A DNA stretch of 64,000 nt from Quillaja saponaria (GCA_029379385.1 CM055613.1:17688001-17752000); one strand, 5' to 3'. Counted from the first letter of the stretch, positions 47,947 to 60,238 are shown. Numbers and translations are program-made. The notes: a model not told the origin generated them from the letters alone.

Positions 47947-49442
47947 AGGGGTGCCAATGCAAAAAGCCAAGTCGATCATGGGAAAAAATTGCACCTCTCT
48001 TTATCTGAAAGAAGTTTAGATATGAAATTCATAAACTCTCTATTTGGATCGATCTGTTTTGAGTGGAAACGGTGGAAACGGCATCCATTCCACCAAAATT
48101 CATGGGTATGTTTTTGTAGGTTAGTTTCGTGTCGGTAAGTATAAAAACCGAATTGATTCTCCTGAAACGGGTAAATGACATGACTTTTTGTACCTTAGTT
48201 GTATGAAGGATGCTGATACAATAAAATATGGGTACCCTGCTAAGATCAATTGACATTGTTCAAGTGTCATGATCAATCTGATATGCAAGTATACGCCTAG
48301 GTGCATTTGTCATCATGCCAGTGGTCATTGCAGTACTTAATCGCATCTACGTATTTTATCGACCACGAGAAGAAAAGCAAGAAAGGATTGAAAAGTTTTT
48401 AGAAGATTACAAGGCTCTCAAGCCCAACAGATACAACTATGCAGCTATTAAGAAAATTACAAATCAATTCAAATAAAAGTTAGGTGAAAGGGCTTATGGA
48501 ACCATATTCAAGGGGTGGATTTCTAAAGAAATCCTTGTTGCTGTGAAAATTCTTAATATTTTCAATGGAAATTGGGAAGAATTCATTAATGAAGTTTGGG
48601 CAATGGGTAGGATTCACCATGTAAATGTTGTTCGCTTGGGTGGGCTTCTATGCTGATGGATTTAGGCACGCTCTTGTTTGTGAGTTCCTACCAAATGGTT
48701 CAGTCCAAATTTCACATGTTCACCAGACAACACCAAAGATTTCCTTGGGTGGGAGAAGATGGAAGAGATTGCTCTTGGAATAGCAAAAGGAATTGAGTAT
48801 CTTCACCATGGCTGTGATCAAAGAATTCTCCATTTTAATATCAAACCTCATAATGTTTTACTAGATGCCAACCTTACTCCAAAAATTTGTGACTTTGGTC
48901 TAGCAAAACTGTGTTCGCAGGATCTCAGCGTAGTGTCAATGACTGCCACTAGAGGCACTATAAGCTACATTGCACCAGAAGTTTTCTCTCAAAACATTGG
49001 ACAAGTGTCTTATAAAGCATATGTTTATAGTTTTGGAATGCTGCTGCTTGAAATGATAGGAGGGAGGAAAAACATGGATGTAACAGAGGATAACGTTACT
49101 CATGTAAATGTTTACTGCCCATAATGGATTTACAATCTTCTAGAAGAAAGACTAGAAGATCTAAGGATTCAAATAAAAGATGAAAGGAATGCTAAAATCG
49201 TGACAAAACTAGAAATTGTGGGACTTTGGTGCATTCAGTGGCACCCTGTGGATCATCCGTCAATGAAACTTGTGGTTCAAATGTTAGAAGGAGAATGAGA
49301 CAAATTGATTACACCTCCTAATCTTTTTTCTCCCACAAGTCCAACACAGAAAAATTCATGTCTGCCTGCAAGACACATGATCCAGGATTTAGAAGTAATC
49401 CATCAAAAAAGAGTGAGATTAAGTTCAGAAACTATGAGATAG

Positions 49443-51772
49443 ACTGTAGATTTCTTCCCATATTGTAAAATGATTTGCTGAAGGGACTTGGATCTCTGGT
49501 TTACTAAATCAAGTTGTTTGTGGCATTTGACATTGTTGATAGTATTGCATAATCAGTATTCTTAGTCCTATAATGTGAACAGAGCAAATAAATTACCATA
49601 GGATTGCAACCGACATTACTTAATACTCTGAACATACATTAAGATTCATTAACAATTCGAGATTGAACAAAAAACAATGTATGAACTGCCAATACTCTTT
49701 TAAGAAAGTAGCCAAAGAAAAACTGAGAAGAAGGACGATAAATCATCTAATAGCTGATGCTGGGATTTTAGAATCTAAAACAAAAAAAAAGTTGCATTGT
49801 CTATAGGATTTGGCAACTAATTCTAATAAAACTATCCTTTAATGGCAGATACCTTAGAATAAAAACTTACCAAAACCCAGTTTTGTGCAGGAGTACACGC
49901 TAATATAATCAGTACGAGTTTACGACTATGTATATATGCATTTTGACATAATTCATAAAATGAAAGATAAAACCTAGTTGTACTTAACACCGATTATCTC
50001 AAATTTTTATCCAATTTAACCAGATGGAAGGATAGTTCTTTATCTCTTAGTAACTCTATCATTAAGCTGATGGCTATGCACTCATTACATAATCTATATT
50101 AAATAAGGATAAATTGATAATTTAGGACTATAATAGCTACAAAGTAGAAACTTGAAACACTCAATCTGCAAATGGTACATGCACTCAATCAATTGTATTA
50201 TTCAAGTATGTTAGCCGCATCAACCCAGACCATTGCAAATGTAAGTCTCTCTCCATCCTCACTACATCAAGCCCAAATGAATCTTCCCCATCTCTGAGCT
50301 AAACATTGCAGAACTACAGAAATTAAATAGATTGCAAATAGAAATAAAGAAACAATGACATCACTGAACCTGTCAATGGATCCCATGTCTAAGCCAATGG
50401 CATTTCCAGCAAAGTGTTAGGTACAGGTCTGCCTGAAAACTCAAGTACCAGCCGATTATGATGCATCTGAAATTGGTCAAAAACTAAGGAATTTAAACCC
50501 ACCACCTAGAGGCACTAATTTAGGTTTTTGTCGGATTTCATTTTTTGAAAAGTCAATATTTGATAAACTAAGAGCAGTTTGGTATGCAGGATTAATTCCA
50601 TTCCAAATATGATTCAATAAAATTGTTATTATTTTATTTGGTACATATTTTAGTCTTGAAAAGTCCATTCCATTTCAAACTTTTTATTTCATAGAAGCTG
50701 GAATAGTCAAACTCACATAGGGGTGATATTGCTTATTCTTACTTTTATAAAATAAATTTATTTTAATTAAATGACAAAAATACCCTACCCTAATTTAATG
50801 TATTATTTTTTATAGCCACTTTCTCAATCTCCTTTCCATGCAAGCATTTCCCCTGTTATTAATTCTGATGCCAGTGCTCCTGTTCTAAGCTTCATCAATG
50901 ACTAGGATTTACTCAGGTACTATTTTCCATGCTTTACAACTCTTTTTCTTTTCATCCATGTTATACCTTGGGTTTCACTTTTATGGTTTATAACATGAAA
51001 TTTGTTATTGTTTGGTGTGATTTTCAAATCCTTGCCTTTTCTTATTACTGGGAATATTGTTCTATTTTTTTTCCTCTGAAAGGGTGAAATGGAAGTATTC
51101 TATCATGGATGAGATTTTAATTCAATGCTTGCCTAAGTGAATTATGGATGAGTTTATTAATTTAATTCTTGTGGGTGAAATTAATTACTGAATTCTAGAT
51201 AGAAATGCAATTGAATCAGATTTGTTTATGACAAGATTAGGATTTTGCAATGATATATTGGAGAGCTGGATTCACTAGTTTACCTTTTGTTTCTTTCTCA
51301 CAATGTGAGCGTCCTTCCTCTCTATTATAATTATTTGGTTATAAAGGTTCCTCTTCCACTCTATTTGTTTTACAGTGTATGCCAAATCATACATCCTTTC
51401 ATCACTTGGGTCTGGAATCCTAAAACTTTTCTTTTGCCTTTGATTAAGTGTGGTATAATTTATACCCTCTTACTCCATGTGCTATAATATCTCACATAAA
51501 TTACATATACACCAATGATAAATCTATAAGTTTAATTTCCAACCACAATATGTAAATCTTATTTATTCTATTTATGTCTCTGTGTATTATAATATATTTA
51601 TAATTCATATAGAGATTGAATATTATATATTGAATATTTATATTTATGTATGTAACTATAGCCTGATTGTGGTTAATATTTATATTTATACATGTAGATA
51701 TGACTCAATTGAGTTTAACTACAGGAAAATTGATAAGAAGAAGAACGATTACCCGGTGTCTTAGCTTTATGG
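49443..51772. other. Intergenic downstream of kinase B
   Basis: Mostly AT-rich. 50560-50720 (GCAGTTTGGTATGCAGGATT, then ATTCCATTCC repeats) looks like the edge of a Harbinger or other MITE. A minus-strand stretch at 50270-50465 has a plausible intron (donor GACAG|GTTCAG, acceptor TTTAG|CTCAG) but no recognised protein. Short open frames in TA-rich sequence at 51290-51760 are not supported. Confidence 0.4.
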
Positions 51773-52057
51773 TTGGATATTTTGCATTTGATAAACTCAT
51801 TTTTCCTACTTATTTATGTAGCTGCATCTTTGTATACTTGTAGGATTAGGAATAAGTCTTACACCATAGAATTTTATGGTAAAAGAACTCCTTTAAAACA
51901 TTTTATTTATGAGAGTAACTTTACATGCATTGATCAAGTAAGAATAGATAGGCACGAATTTGTCACTTTGTGCTCCATGCTAGAAAACTTGGGTAAGTTG
52001 AAAGTAACAAAAAACATGTTAGTAGATGAGCAAGTAGCATTATTTTTCAATATCCTT
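51773..52057 (+). pseudogene. PIF/Harbinger transposase (HARBI1-like), N-terminal piece
   Basis: The frame has an N-terminal hydrophobic stretch, then CIDQVRIDRHEFVTLCSMLE, NLGKLKVTKNMLVDEQVALF and FNIL. This is the conserved start of plant HARBI1-type nucleases, whose next residues are normally LAHHVKNR. A CACTA end begins exactly here and stops the frame. No continuation was found beyond it, so the DDE catalytic domain is lost. Confidence 0.7.
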
Positions 52058-54250
52058 CACTACTAAAAATCACCATAAAAAGCAGACTAAGACAACCCAG
52101 ATGCAGACATCTACTATTTGTGCCTACAATTAATGTTTTTGCATCCGTAATATTGGTGACGCTGATGGTAAGGAAAAAAAAAAAAAAATTAGTAGATGCT
52201 GAAACTTGAAACGCAGACTCAAAATATTTATCTTTTGGCGCCATATTCCGTGAACCCATTTGAGTTTATTGTTTATCATTTGCGTCTACTATGGCAGACT
52301 CAAATAACATGCGTTGGGGCCATTTTTGTATTGTTTGTTAGCTAGTTATATATGCACATCTATATAAATCTAAAAGTTTTTTGCTTCAATATAACACATT
52401 ACCTATTCACACAATGATAAACTGATGTGTAGTTATTATGTATAGATTAGTATATAAGAGATGGGGTGTTGGTATTGTATTATTATATATGATTTAGGTA
52501 GGGGATGAATTGAAATCATGATACATAGCAAGTTAGATTTAATGGTTGAAAAATTAAGTAAAAACATAATTACCTAGTGCCTAACTTGTCCAAACTCTTA
52601 TATATTAATTATATTTATAATTTCTTAAGTGTTAATTAGCTTTTTCCTTAAATAAGTTCTATCTAATGAGTTTAACTCAAATTAAAGGTCAAATTAATGA
52701 ATTAAAATAATTAAAATAGTTTTATCCATGCCTTAATTAATTTTACAAATATTAATTTAATTAAGTTCAATAAACGATCCAAATAACCTAGATAGGTTAA
52801 TTAATTAATCCATATATATGCCTTAAAGCCTTAATCCAAATTAATGCCTTATAACTAATCTAACAAAATTTGAACATAATAAAAAAAGGAAAGCACTAAT
52901 AAAACAATGAACTTCTAAATTTAATTTAAAACAATACTTTTTAAATAATTCTTACCTTCAATTATTACCATGATCCAATTATTATGCATGGACAGAAAGG
53001 CTTATTATATATTTATTTTAATGCATTCACCGAAAAGCTTATTTCGTACATATTTCAATTGTATTGCATATGCTTGTGTTACATATTCCCAGCTTTAGGT
53101 ATTCAGTTATTTGAATTTGAATTTTTTTATTAGGAGAGTTGGAGGGACAATCATGAATCCAGTGACCTATGCAATGACATTTGAAGCATTTACTCAATTG
53201 TATTATTTACAACAGCCTTAAGCGATATAGCTATGGGTCCAAATCGATGTGCCAACTCTTACAATGGATACATTGTAAATGGTTATAGGTTTCACATAGA
53301 ACATCATGCAAAAAATAAAAATACAGTGAATAGTGGAGTCTGTGCCAAGGAAGCTGTTATGACGCACGTGATTACAATTTTTAAGATATATTGACCGATG
53401 TTATTGAGTTAGAGTATGGGGGTCCTAACAACAAAGTTTTCTTGTTCAAGTGTTGATGGTATGATTCTTTTAAAGTTCACCCCCAACATGGTATGATTCT
53501 TTTTGTGTTGGGTTATCAAGCAACATAAGTATTTTATACATAATATCCATCTAAGAAAAGAGAAAGATTTGATTGGTGGGTAATATATAGAGTCAAACTA
53601 AGAAACTTTATTAATTTACCAATGACTATTCAAGATAACACTAAAAATGTGGAGCCAATGCATTCCAACTATTTTCTCGATTAAGAAACCTAATTTCCAG
53701 CTCTAGTTACCTTTGAAGATGATGACAGTCTTCTTGAATTACTTCACGACAGAAATGTGATGGAAGAAGTTAATCAAAATGAGATTCTTCAATCAAAGAG
53801 CAAAAAACATGGAAGGGTAATTGTTGATGATGATTTTATTAATGATGATGAAATTGTCTCAGTTGATGAAGAAGACGATGATGAAAAGGAAGCATTGATC
53901 GATGAAAATGATGAGAATAAGTAGTTCTTTACCTATAAATATGCAAGTATGTTCATAATAATATAATGTGTTGTTTACTAGCTAGTTTTGTTATTCATTT
54001 TATAAATAACTATCATAATAATATAACTTGTTGTTTCATGTACATATATATATTACACAATAATTAGAGGTATGAATTCTTTCAATTTCATTTTCATTAT
54101 AGGATTCTTAAATAGTATTTTTATGCTCTAAGTTATACTTTAAATGCAAAACCTTTGGATGTAGAGGGATATGGTCAAATACAAATCTAATTAGGGTTCT
54201 GGGAGTATCAGCACGATCCTGGGGATGAAATACCATAAATTGTAGACAAA
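52058..54250 (+). mobile_element. CACTA element 4 (family A), right side truncated
   Basis: The left end CACTACTAAAAATCACC is followed by family-A subterminal motifs (GCAGAC, TTTGTGCCTAC, GCGTCTAC) and one E2F-type TTTGGCGCCA at 52234-52243. From 52320 to 53190 it matches 10290-11240 of CACTA 1 closely, e.g. GATGGGGTGTTGGTATTGTA and ATTTAGGTAGGGGATGAATT. At 54130-54235 it has the start of one 167 bp-type unit (AAATGCAAAACCTTTGG.., GGAGTATCAGCACGATC). No TNP2 is present and no right end was found. Confidence 0.7.
53240..53935 (+). pseudogene. DUF4216-type CACTA protein remnant
   Basis: Frames read CANSYNGYIVNGYRFHIEHH, then NSGVCAKE, VIELEYGGPNNKVFLFK-like sequence, PQHGMILFVLGYQAT, KRERFDWWVIYRVK and NFINLPMTIQDNTKNVEP. 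These are hallmarks of the DUF4216 region at the end of plant CACTA TNP2 polyproteins. An acidic Asp/Glu tail ends near 53922. Stops and frameshifts are frequent. This part is missing in CACTA 1, so the two copies kept different halves. Confidence 0.7.
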
Positions 54251-55230
54251 CTTTTAATATTGTACCAAAATATACAAACTTTGAATAGGGTTAAATGTAC
54301 TTAAGTAACCTATAATTTTCTATGGTTTGAGTACAACCAATAAAAAGAAAAATTCTCCTTTCTTTCTTTTGTGCATTGGATAACTGTTGTATAATATCCT
54401 AAAAAAAAATATTTGTTTTTAAGTTTAAACTATTTATGATGAAAATAATTAAAATTAATTTTATATATTAAACATTTGGCTGAATTATACTTTTAGCCGC
54501 CACAGTTAAGTGAAATAGTTACTTTAGCCACTCTACTTCAAAACCTCAATGACTTCCTATATTTTTCAAATCACATAATCAAACCCTCGATGCTAGTTCC
54601 CATTTATTATAACTATTAAAACTCAGTCTGACTAGACAAACGTGGTAACACGAAAGTTAACTCCTCGATTGTACTGGTCAGTAAAACATATAACTAGGTG
54701 ATCAGGTAATACCCGAATGCATTTTGAAGCTTATGTTAGTTTTTGATTAGGATAATATAATTGCAGAAGTCTAAAAAGAGTAATTTCTCAAAACTACCTT
54801 TTAGGAATTGTACAACAAGTTTGTATTGTGGGTTTCGTTCAATGACCGAATGCCACGTGTCAGGCTGATTGGTCATGCATTTACTTGAGTGAAAGTGCCA
54901 TGTGTCAACATGTGATTGGGTGATGTCATAATTAGTACTATCATTAGTCCTCCAAAAAATCAGTCCAAGTAGTGCAAGACTTAGATTGTTGAAGACAATG
55001 ACATGCTTCCAAATGCGCATGCTAATCCCGCACAGACCTGCATACCTTACTCTGAAAATTATGTATAAGCAAAAGACAACACTTAAAGAGTTCACCACCT
55101 ATTTCACTTGTAATTCCTACCAAGCCTACCTGTTTTCATTTTTCATTTTTACAAGTATGGCTCTTGACTTTACTCCACATGTTTATATTTAATGCTTATA
55201 GGCCTTAGAAAGTGAAATTGAGTGCAAAAT
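54251..55230. other. Intergenic repeat debris
   Basis: It includes TTGGCTGAATTATACTTTTAG (54477 on), a phrase common in plant interspersed repeats, and at 54848-54945 the dispersed repeat also found at 5325-5432. No gene is supported; the 120-residue minus-strand frame across 54736-55098 overlaps this repeat. Confidence 0.45.
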
Positions 55231-55234
55231 AAAA

Positions 55235-57130
55235 TTTTGAACTTCATACCCGACCGAAACTTTCCATTGAGAAGAGGTTTGGGATGTGTTTTGATCCAAC
55301 AAGATAGGGTGGTAGCCTATGTATCAAGGCAATTGAGACCTAATGAGGAAAATTATTCTACTCATGGTCTAGAGTTAGCTACAGTAGTATTTACGTTGAA
55401 GATTTAGAGACACTATATTTTTGGAGAAAAAATTTGAGGTCTATATGGATTATAAGAGTCTTAGATATTTGTTTGATCAAAAAGAGTTAAATATGAGGTA
55501 GAGGCAGTGGATTGAATTTCTAAATTACTATGATTATAACTTGAAGTATCATCCGAGCAAGATGAATGTAGTAGTTGATGCTTTAAGTAAGAAAATCTTG
55601 TCATATGGCCGTGTCAATAATCAAGGAATATAGAAGAATTTAGAGATTTGAAATTTTAGGTGTTGAGACAAAGTTCGGGAGTAATTAAAGTATGCTATAT
55701 GACGATTTAACCATATTAGAGGCAAAGAATTAAAGAAGTTTCAGTAGATGATAAGAGAATTGAATAAAATAGGATAGAAGGTGTTATTAGGTGAATTGTC
55801 AGATTTTAAAAATTTGTGAGGACGTGGTATTAGAGTTTTAGAGTCAACTATGTGTACCTGCATATATTAATATTCGATAATTGATTTTTGATGAATCACA
55901 TAAGAGTAGGTACATGATCTTCCCAGAGCTATGGAAATGTATAGGGATTCGAAGAAACAGTTTTGGTAGAATGGAATGAAGCAGGTTATAAGCTAAATAT
56001 GAATCTAGAAGTTTAACTTGTTAGAGAGTGAAGGTTGAACGTCAGAAACCTGTAGATATTTTGAAGTGGAAATGGGCAAGTATTTTGATGGAATTTATTG
56101 TAGGTTTACCCAGAAAGTTGACTGGTTATGATGCAATTTGGGTGATAGTGGATAGATTGACGAAATTGGCTCACTTTCTACCTAATAAAATTTCTTATTC
56201 ATTGGATAAATTAGCAGGGTTATATATTAAGGAAATAGTGAGGTCATATTGGGTACCAATGAGTATAGTGTCAGACCGTAATTTAAGCTTTATGTCTAAA
56301 TTTTAGAAGGTGTTGTAAGCCGCAATGGAAACTAAATTAAGATTTAGTACAACATATCACCCTCTAACAGATAGTCAAATGGAGCACACCATTAGGACTT
56401 TAGGAGGATATGTTGAGTGCTGGACCAAAAAGATTATTAGGATTCTTATTTACCTTTGGCGGAGTTTTCATACAATAACATTAAAGTCAGAGTCTACAAA
56501 GGGCACCTTACGAAGCATTGTAGAGAAGAAAGTGGAGGTTGCCATTGTACTGGACTAGAACCGAAGAGCGAAAGTTGTTAGGACCTGGTTTAATGCAGTA
56601 ACCTTATAGGTTGTAGCATAGGTTCAACAAAATTTGTTGACTGCTCAGAGTAAGCAAAAAAGTTACATAAATGATAAGACCTTTAACTTTTGAAGTACGA
56701 GATCATGTGTTCTGAAAAGTTATACTTATGGCCAGTCTAGTAAATGGTAGGAAATTGAGTACAAAGTATATTGGACCATTTAAGGTGCTTGAGAAAATAG
56801 GACCAATAGTATATTCTATTGCGTGACCACTTGATTTGTCCAATTTACATGATGTGTATCATGTGTTGAGACTGAAGAAATACATGCATGATTTGACGCA
56901 TGTAATTCAGTATAAATCACGGGAGATTCAAACTAACTAGGAAATTGAAGTTCAATCAGTAAGATTTGAGATCAAACCACTCGTCGAATAAGGAATCGGG
57001 AAATTCCTTTAGTGAAGGTGGCTTTAGGAAGGTTCAGTTGATTAATATGTTACAAGGGAGTGAGAGGAGGACATGAAGAAGTGTATCCGGAGATGTTTAA
57101 AGAAGTAAATTTTGGGAACAAAAATTTCCA
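55235..57130 (+). pseudogene. Ty3/Gypsy chromovirus pol remnant: RNase H, integrase, chromodomain
   Basis: RNase [41 protein letters not shown] (55262-55405), then RHYIFGEK, SLRYLFDQKELNMRQRQWIE in fragments, DALSKK. Integrase: KWASILMEFIVGLPRK, YDAIWVIVDRLTKLAHFLP (56070-56190), YIKEIVRSYWVPMSIVSDR, KLRFSTTYHPLTDSQMEHTI. After a break the C-terminal part reads LEKIGPIVYSIA..LDLSNLHDVYHV, and the chromodomain region ends at DMKKCIRR / YPEMFKEVNFG. Chromodomain position and wording fit the Tekay/Del lineage. Reverse transcriptase, protease and gag are missing at the left. Multiple stops make it inactive. Confidence 0.85.
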
Positions 57131-57148
57131 AATTTGTGAGGGAGAAAA

Positions 57149-59590
57149 TGTAACACCCCTAGACTTGATCATAGGTAACAAGATACATGATTGATTTTAT
57201 TGCACTAAGATATAAATTTCATGAATTTTATGATAAAAAAGGAGTAAATTAATAATTACGACTTTGTGTTTTAAAGCTTGAAGGGATTTTGTATATATAG
57301 TTAATAAAATATATCACATATGATGTATGTGTGGTAAAAGGTAAAAAGATAAATTTGCTCACATATTAAAATAGTGAAGGTAAGGAATATAATAATGATT
57401 AGAATTGATTATTATATAATATGAAAGTTAAGTGTAAACTAATTATCCTTGGATGAAGTGTATTTGGAATTAAGTGGAAAATTAATAGTTAGGAGGACTA
57501 AACTGAAAACATGAAAATGTGTGGAATAAAGTGAAAACATGAAAATGTGTGGACTAAAGTGAAAACAGTAAAACATATTGATTAAAATGAAAAGCTGAAA
57601 GTTATGGACTAAAGTGAAGAATCTACAAAACCTTTGCATTTATAACGTGCCATGATGATGTTCCCTCAAAACCTTGGTCTAAAGGAAGTAATGTGCATGT
57701 GTGAGGTGTCATTAAATGAGGCTAAGAGGGTATAAGTGTGTGCAATAGGTGGCCGACTAAGATGACTTATGGAGGAATCTATATGCATGCATGGATTAGG
57801 TGTCATCGTAAGGAATAATGAGAGTGTAAGGGTGATATGTGGCATTTATTTAGGAAATGAGAGTGTTATGATATTTTGAGGAGTAATGAGTATTATAGGT
57901 GACCAACCAAAAAGGGGATTAAGAGAGCAAGAGTAGAAATAAAAAGGAAATCGGTAAAGGGAAACAGAGAGAAAAAATTCGTAATTCACAAACCAAGAAT
58001 CCAATTAAGTTGAAACTTTAAGGAGTAACTCATTGAGGTGTAGAACGTAAATCTTGATTTGCATGTATGATCAAGAAAGTGTAAGGTGGAGATGTAGAGG
58101 TGGCCGAGAGGTGCAATCAGTCGGAAAAATTGGTATCTTGGAGGATTCTTGCAGTTTCAAATTGAGGATAGGCTAAGTGAAGAATAAGGAAGTGGATCCT
58201 CATATTGCATGTTCTATTGAGGAATTGGAACTTTGTTTGGCCGAGAGCTTTGAGGTATAAAATCCTTGATTTTTATTGTGATTCTTGGAGAAATTTTGGC
58301 TAATTGAGCTTATTAGATTATGTTCATGAGTTGTTGATAAAGAATGTTGTGAATATATAATGATTTGGCCAAAATGTTGATTGAGGTTTAATGGTGGAAT
58401 TTTCTATGAATTGAGGAATTGCACTTGAATCTTAAGTTGATATGATGATGGGGAGTAATTTAAATTGAATTGTATAAATATTCTTGAAGAGTTTTGTTTA
58501 AGGCCAAGAGGAATTATTGGAGGAAAATTTGTTTGATTCTCTAATTGAGGCCAACAATGAGTAAAAGGGAATTAATACTATTTTTGGTTAAATTGATTAT
58601 TAGACTTGATGATTAATGGAATTCATGGTATTAGATTGGCAATATACGAAGATATGATGAAATTTGAGGGTTGAATGATTGATTCTTGATCTCGGGTTTA
58701 AATTGTAGAATTTTGGTGAATTAATGTTATACATGATGAAACTTTGAGATAATTAGATATGTGATTATAATTTTACTAAGAGGTATTGAAAAAATGAGTT
58801 GAGGCCGAGAATGATAATGTGGATTTTTGGTGAATTCTTGAGAAATTCATGGAAGCTAGAGTTATATAATTGTGATGTTCAATTATGTTAGATTAAAGAG
58901 TGAAATCTTGTAAATGTTAATTGTTGGCCGAGAAGGTTAAAGAATTAGTATTTTCTTTGGTTGATTAGTAATTTGATTCTTGCAAAATAGATGTCAAATA
59001 GGTATGTTGTAATTGTATAAATGTAATTAGAATTTTGTGAAAATTCTATGTATATTGCTCATGGTTGACCGAGAGAGGTCAAATCGCAAATAGAAATTTT
59101 GGAATTTAATAATTATCTAAATGAACAAATATTAAAATGAATAAATTGTAATCCCAAGCAAGGTTAAGGAACCTTGATGCTTGGAGTACCACAAACGATT
59201 GGACTTGGATTGGAATGACTAGACATGGATTGGATGTGGACTGGAATAAATGGACTTGGATTATGGATTGGAACTGGATTGAAAACTAAATTGTGGACAA
59301 AACTGTAAACTGGGTAATATGATAATAGGTAGATATATGTATAGCCTTAAAAATGTGATTTTTGGTGTGCATGAGTTTTAATTATCATTTTTACTACCTA
59401 AAGCTCTACCCTATGCATGCATGGTTCATGAGTGTTATTTTGATGAAATCACATTGAAAATTCCATGCCTGTATTTATAATGATGAAATTGCATGGGGTG
59501 TGATTGATTTTTCAACTATGAAATATGGTATTGGACTGGCTAGTATGAGTAGGCATGATTAACCGAAGCATAGTAAAGGTGCGGTTGTGT
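57149..59590 (+). mobile_element. 3' LTR of the chromovirus remnant
   Basis: It starts TGTAACACCCCTAGACTTG directly after pol, as expected for a 3' LTR of this lineage. GGCCGAGA-type phrases recur through 58100-59100. A short direct duplication, GTGAAAACATGAAAATGTGT, lies at 57502 and 57530. The end GGGGTGTGACA was not found; the LTR is probably cut where the next Gypsy fragment begins, so the right limit is approximate. Confidence 0.6.
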
Positions 59591-59599
59591 ATCCTACCC

Positions 59600-60238
59600 A
59601 ATATTATGTTGTATGCAAAGTTCAAACTGACCACTCAAAAATTCACTTTCACAATCCTTATCTTGTCTCTGTCTTCCAACATGATTAGCAGTTCTATCAT
59701 TCCCTCTGCTGGGATTGACTCCCATTGAAATCGACAAAGGCCACTTAGATGGTTTGAGTTTGTCCTTAAAAATTCCCATCTATTTGAAACACTTTGAGTA
59801 TATCACATATATGGAACTCCCATTATCTATTTAGTATCCTTCACATGTGGAACTCCCTCTATATTAGTATAAATCACCAGGGCATCTGTGTGGGGAACCC
59901 TACTTAGCTCAAATCGTCGCTAGTGAACGTTATACTTTCGTCTGCACTAGTCTCCTTACTTCACTTCCCAACTTCTGCTATCATAATCGAGCGCTTGGCA
60001 TACCTCTTCCTTGCATTCCTGAACTCTCCACCCATTACTAAACCACCAAATATGGTAGTAGATGGTGCCAACGGTAAAATCCTAATTTTTTATGTCCAAT
60101 CTCGCTGTCGTCGTACCTGGGTTCCAATTTTCTCCCTGATCGGTCCTCTCTCTTGTGCCTTCTTCCTATTCTATTATATCTACTTCCCCCAGTTTGATAT
60201 CCCATTCCTTTTGACTATTAATGTGCTCTTTGGGATAA
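59600..60238 (-). pseudogene. Ty3/Gypsy (Tat/Athila-type) gag-protease junction fragment
   Basis: The minus strand reads TIFGGLVMGGEFRNARKRYA and then KRSIMIAEVGK, the conserved gag C-terminus, followed by ITFTSDDLS-like and HTDALVIYTNIEGV blocks that precede the protease active site. Frameshifts separate them. The plus-strand frame at 59923-60261 is only the antisense of this. It is a different lineage from the adjacent chromovirus and similar to the gag remnant at 2.7-3.4 kb. Confidence 0.65.

Larger units (their letters stand above)
38500..48197. mobile_element. Outer hAT element, 9.7 kb including nested insertions
   Basis: The exact 8 bp target GTTGTATG flanks it (38492-38499; 48198-48205). 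The left end CAAGGAATTAAAATTTATTT and the inverted right end TAAGGTACAAAAAGTCATGT match the TIR style of the inner element. The right arm (48030-48190, inverted) also matches the inner element's left arm (39690-39830): CGTTTC.GG.GAATC.ATTCGGTTT and CCACCGTTTCCA. So outer and inner elements are one family. Own sequence is 38500-39663 and about 47947-48197; it kept no transposase. Confidence 0.85.
37227..49442 (+). pseudogene. LRK10-like receptor kinase B, split by a 9.7 kb hAT insertion
   Basis: The exon at 37227-37924 encodes a signal peptide ([17 protein letters not shown]), the GUB_WAK domain ([31 protein letters not shown]) and a WAK_assoc part (PISQHCEAKGRKCRLKNNS), ending at an AAAG|GTATGT donor. 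It has at least three frameshifts. A 28 bp mini-exon lies at 38328-38355 (TTTCCAG before, GTCAGT after). The membrane segment (LGAFVIMPVVIAVL) begins near 48290 and the kinase runs to 49442: VAVKILN (Lys kept), YLHHGCDQRILHFN, IKPHNVLLDAN, CDFGLAKL, GTISYIAPEVF. In-frame stops occur near 48475, 48655 and 49124. The catalytic loop has Asn where the active-site Asp should be (HFN, not HFD). The intron between is normally about 230 bp but holds nested transposons. Confidence 0.85.

Noticed and set aside
50270..50465. Possible last exons of a minus-strand gene
   Set aside because: A splice-like donor and acceptor are present, but no reading frame gives a protein I recognise and stops are frequent.
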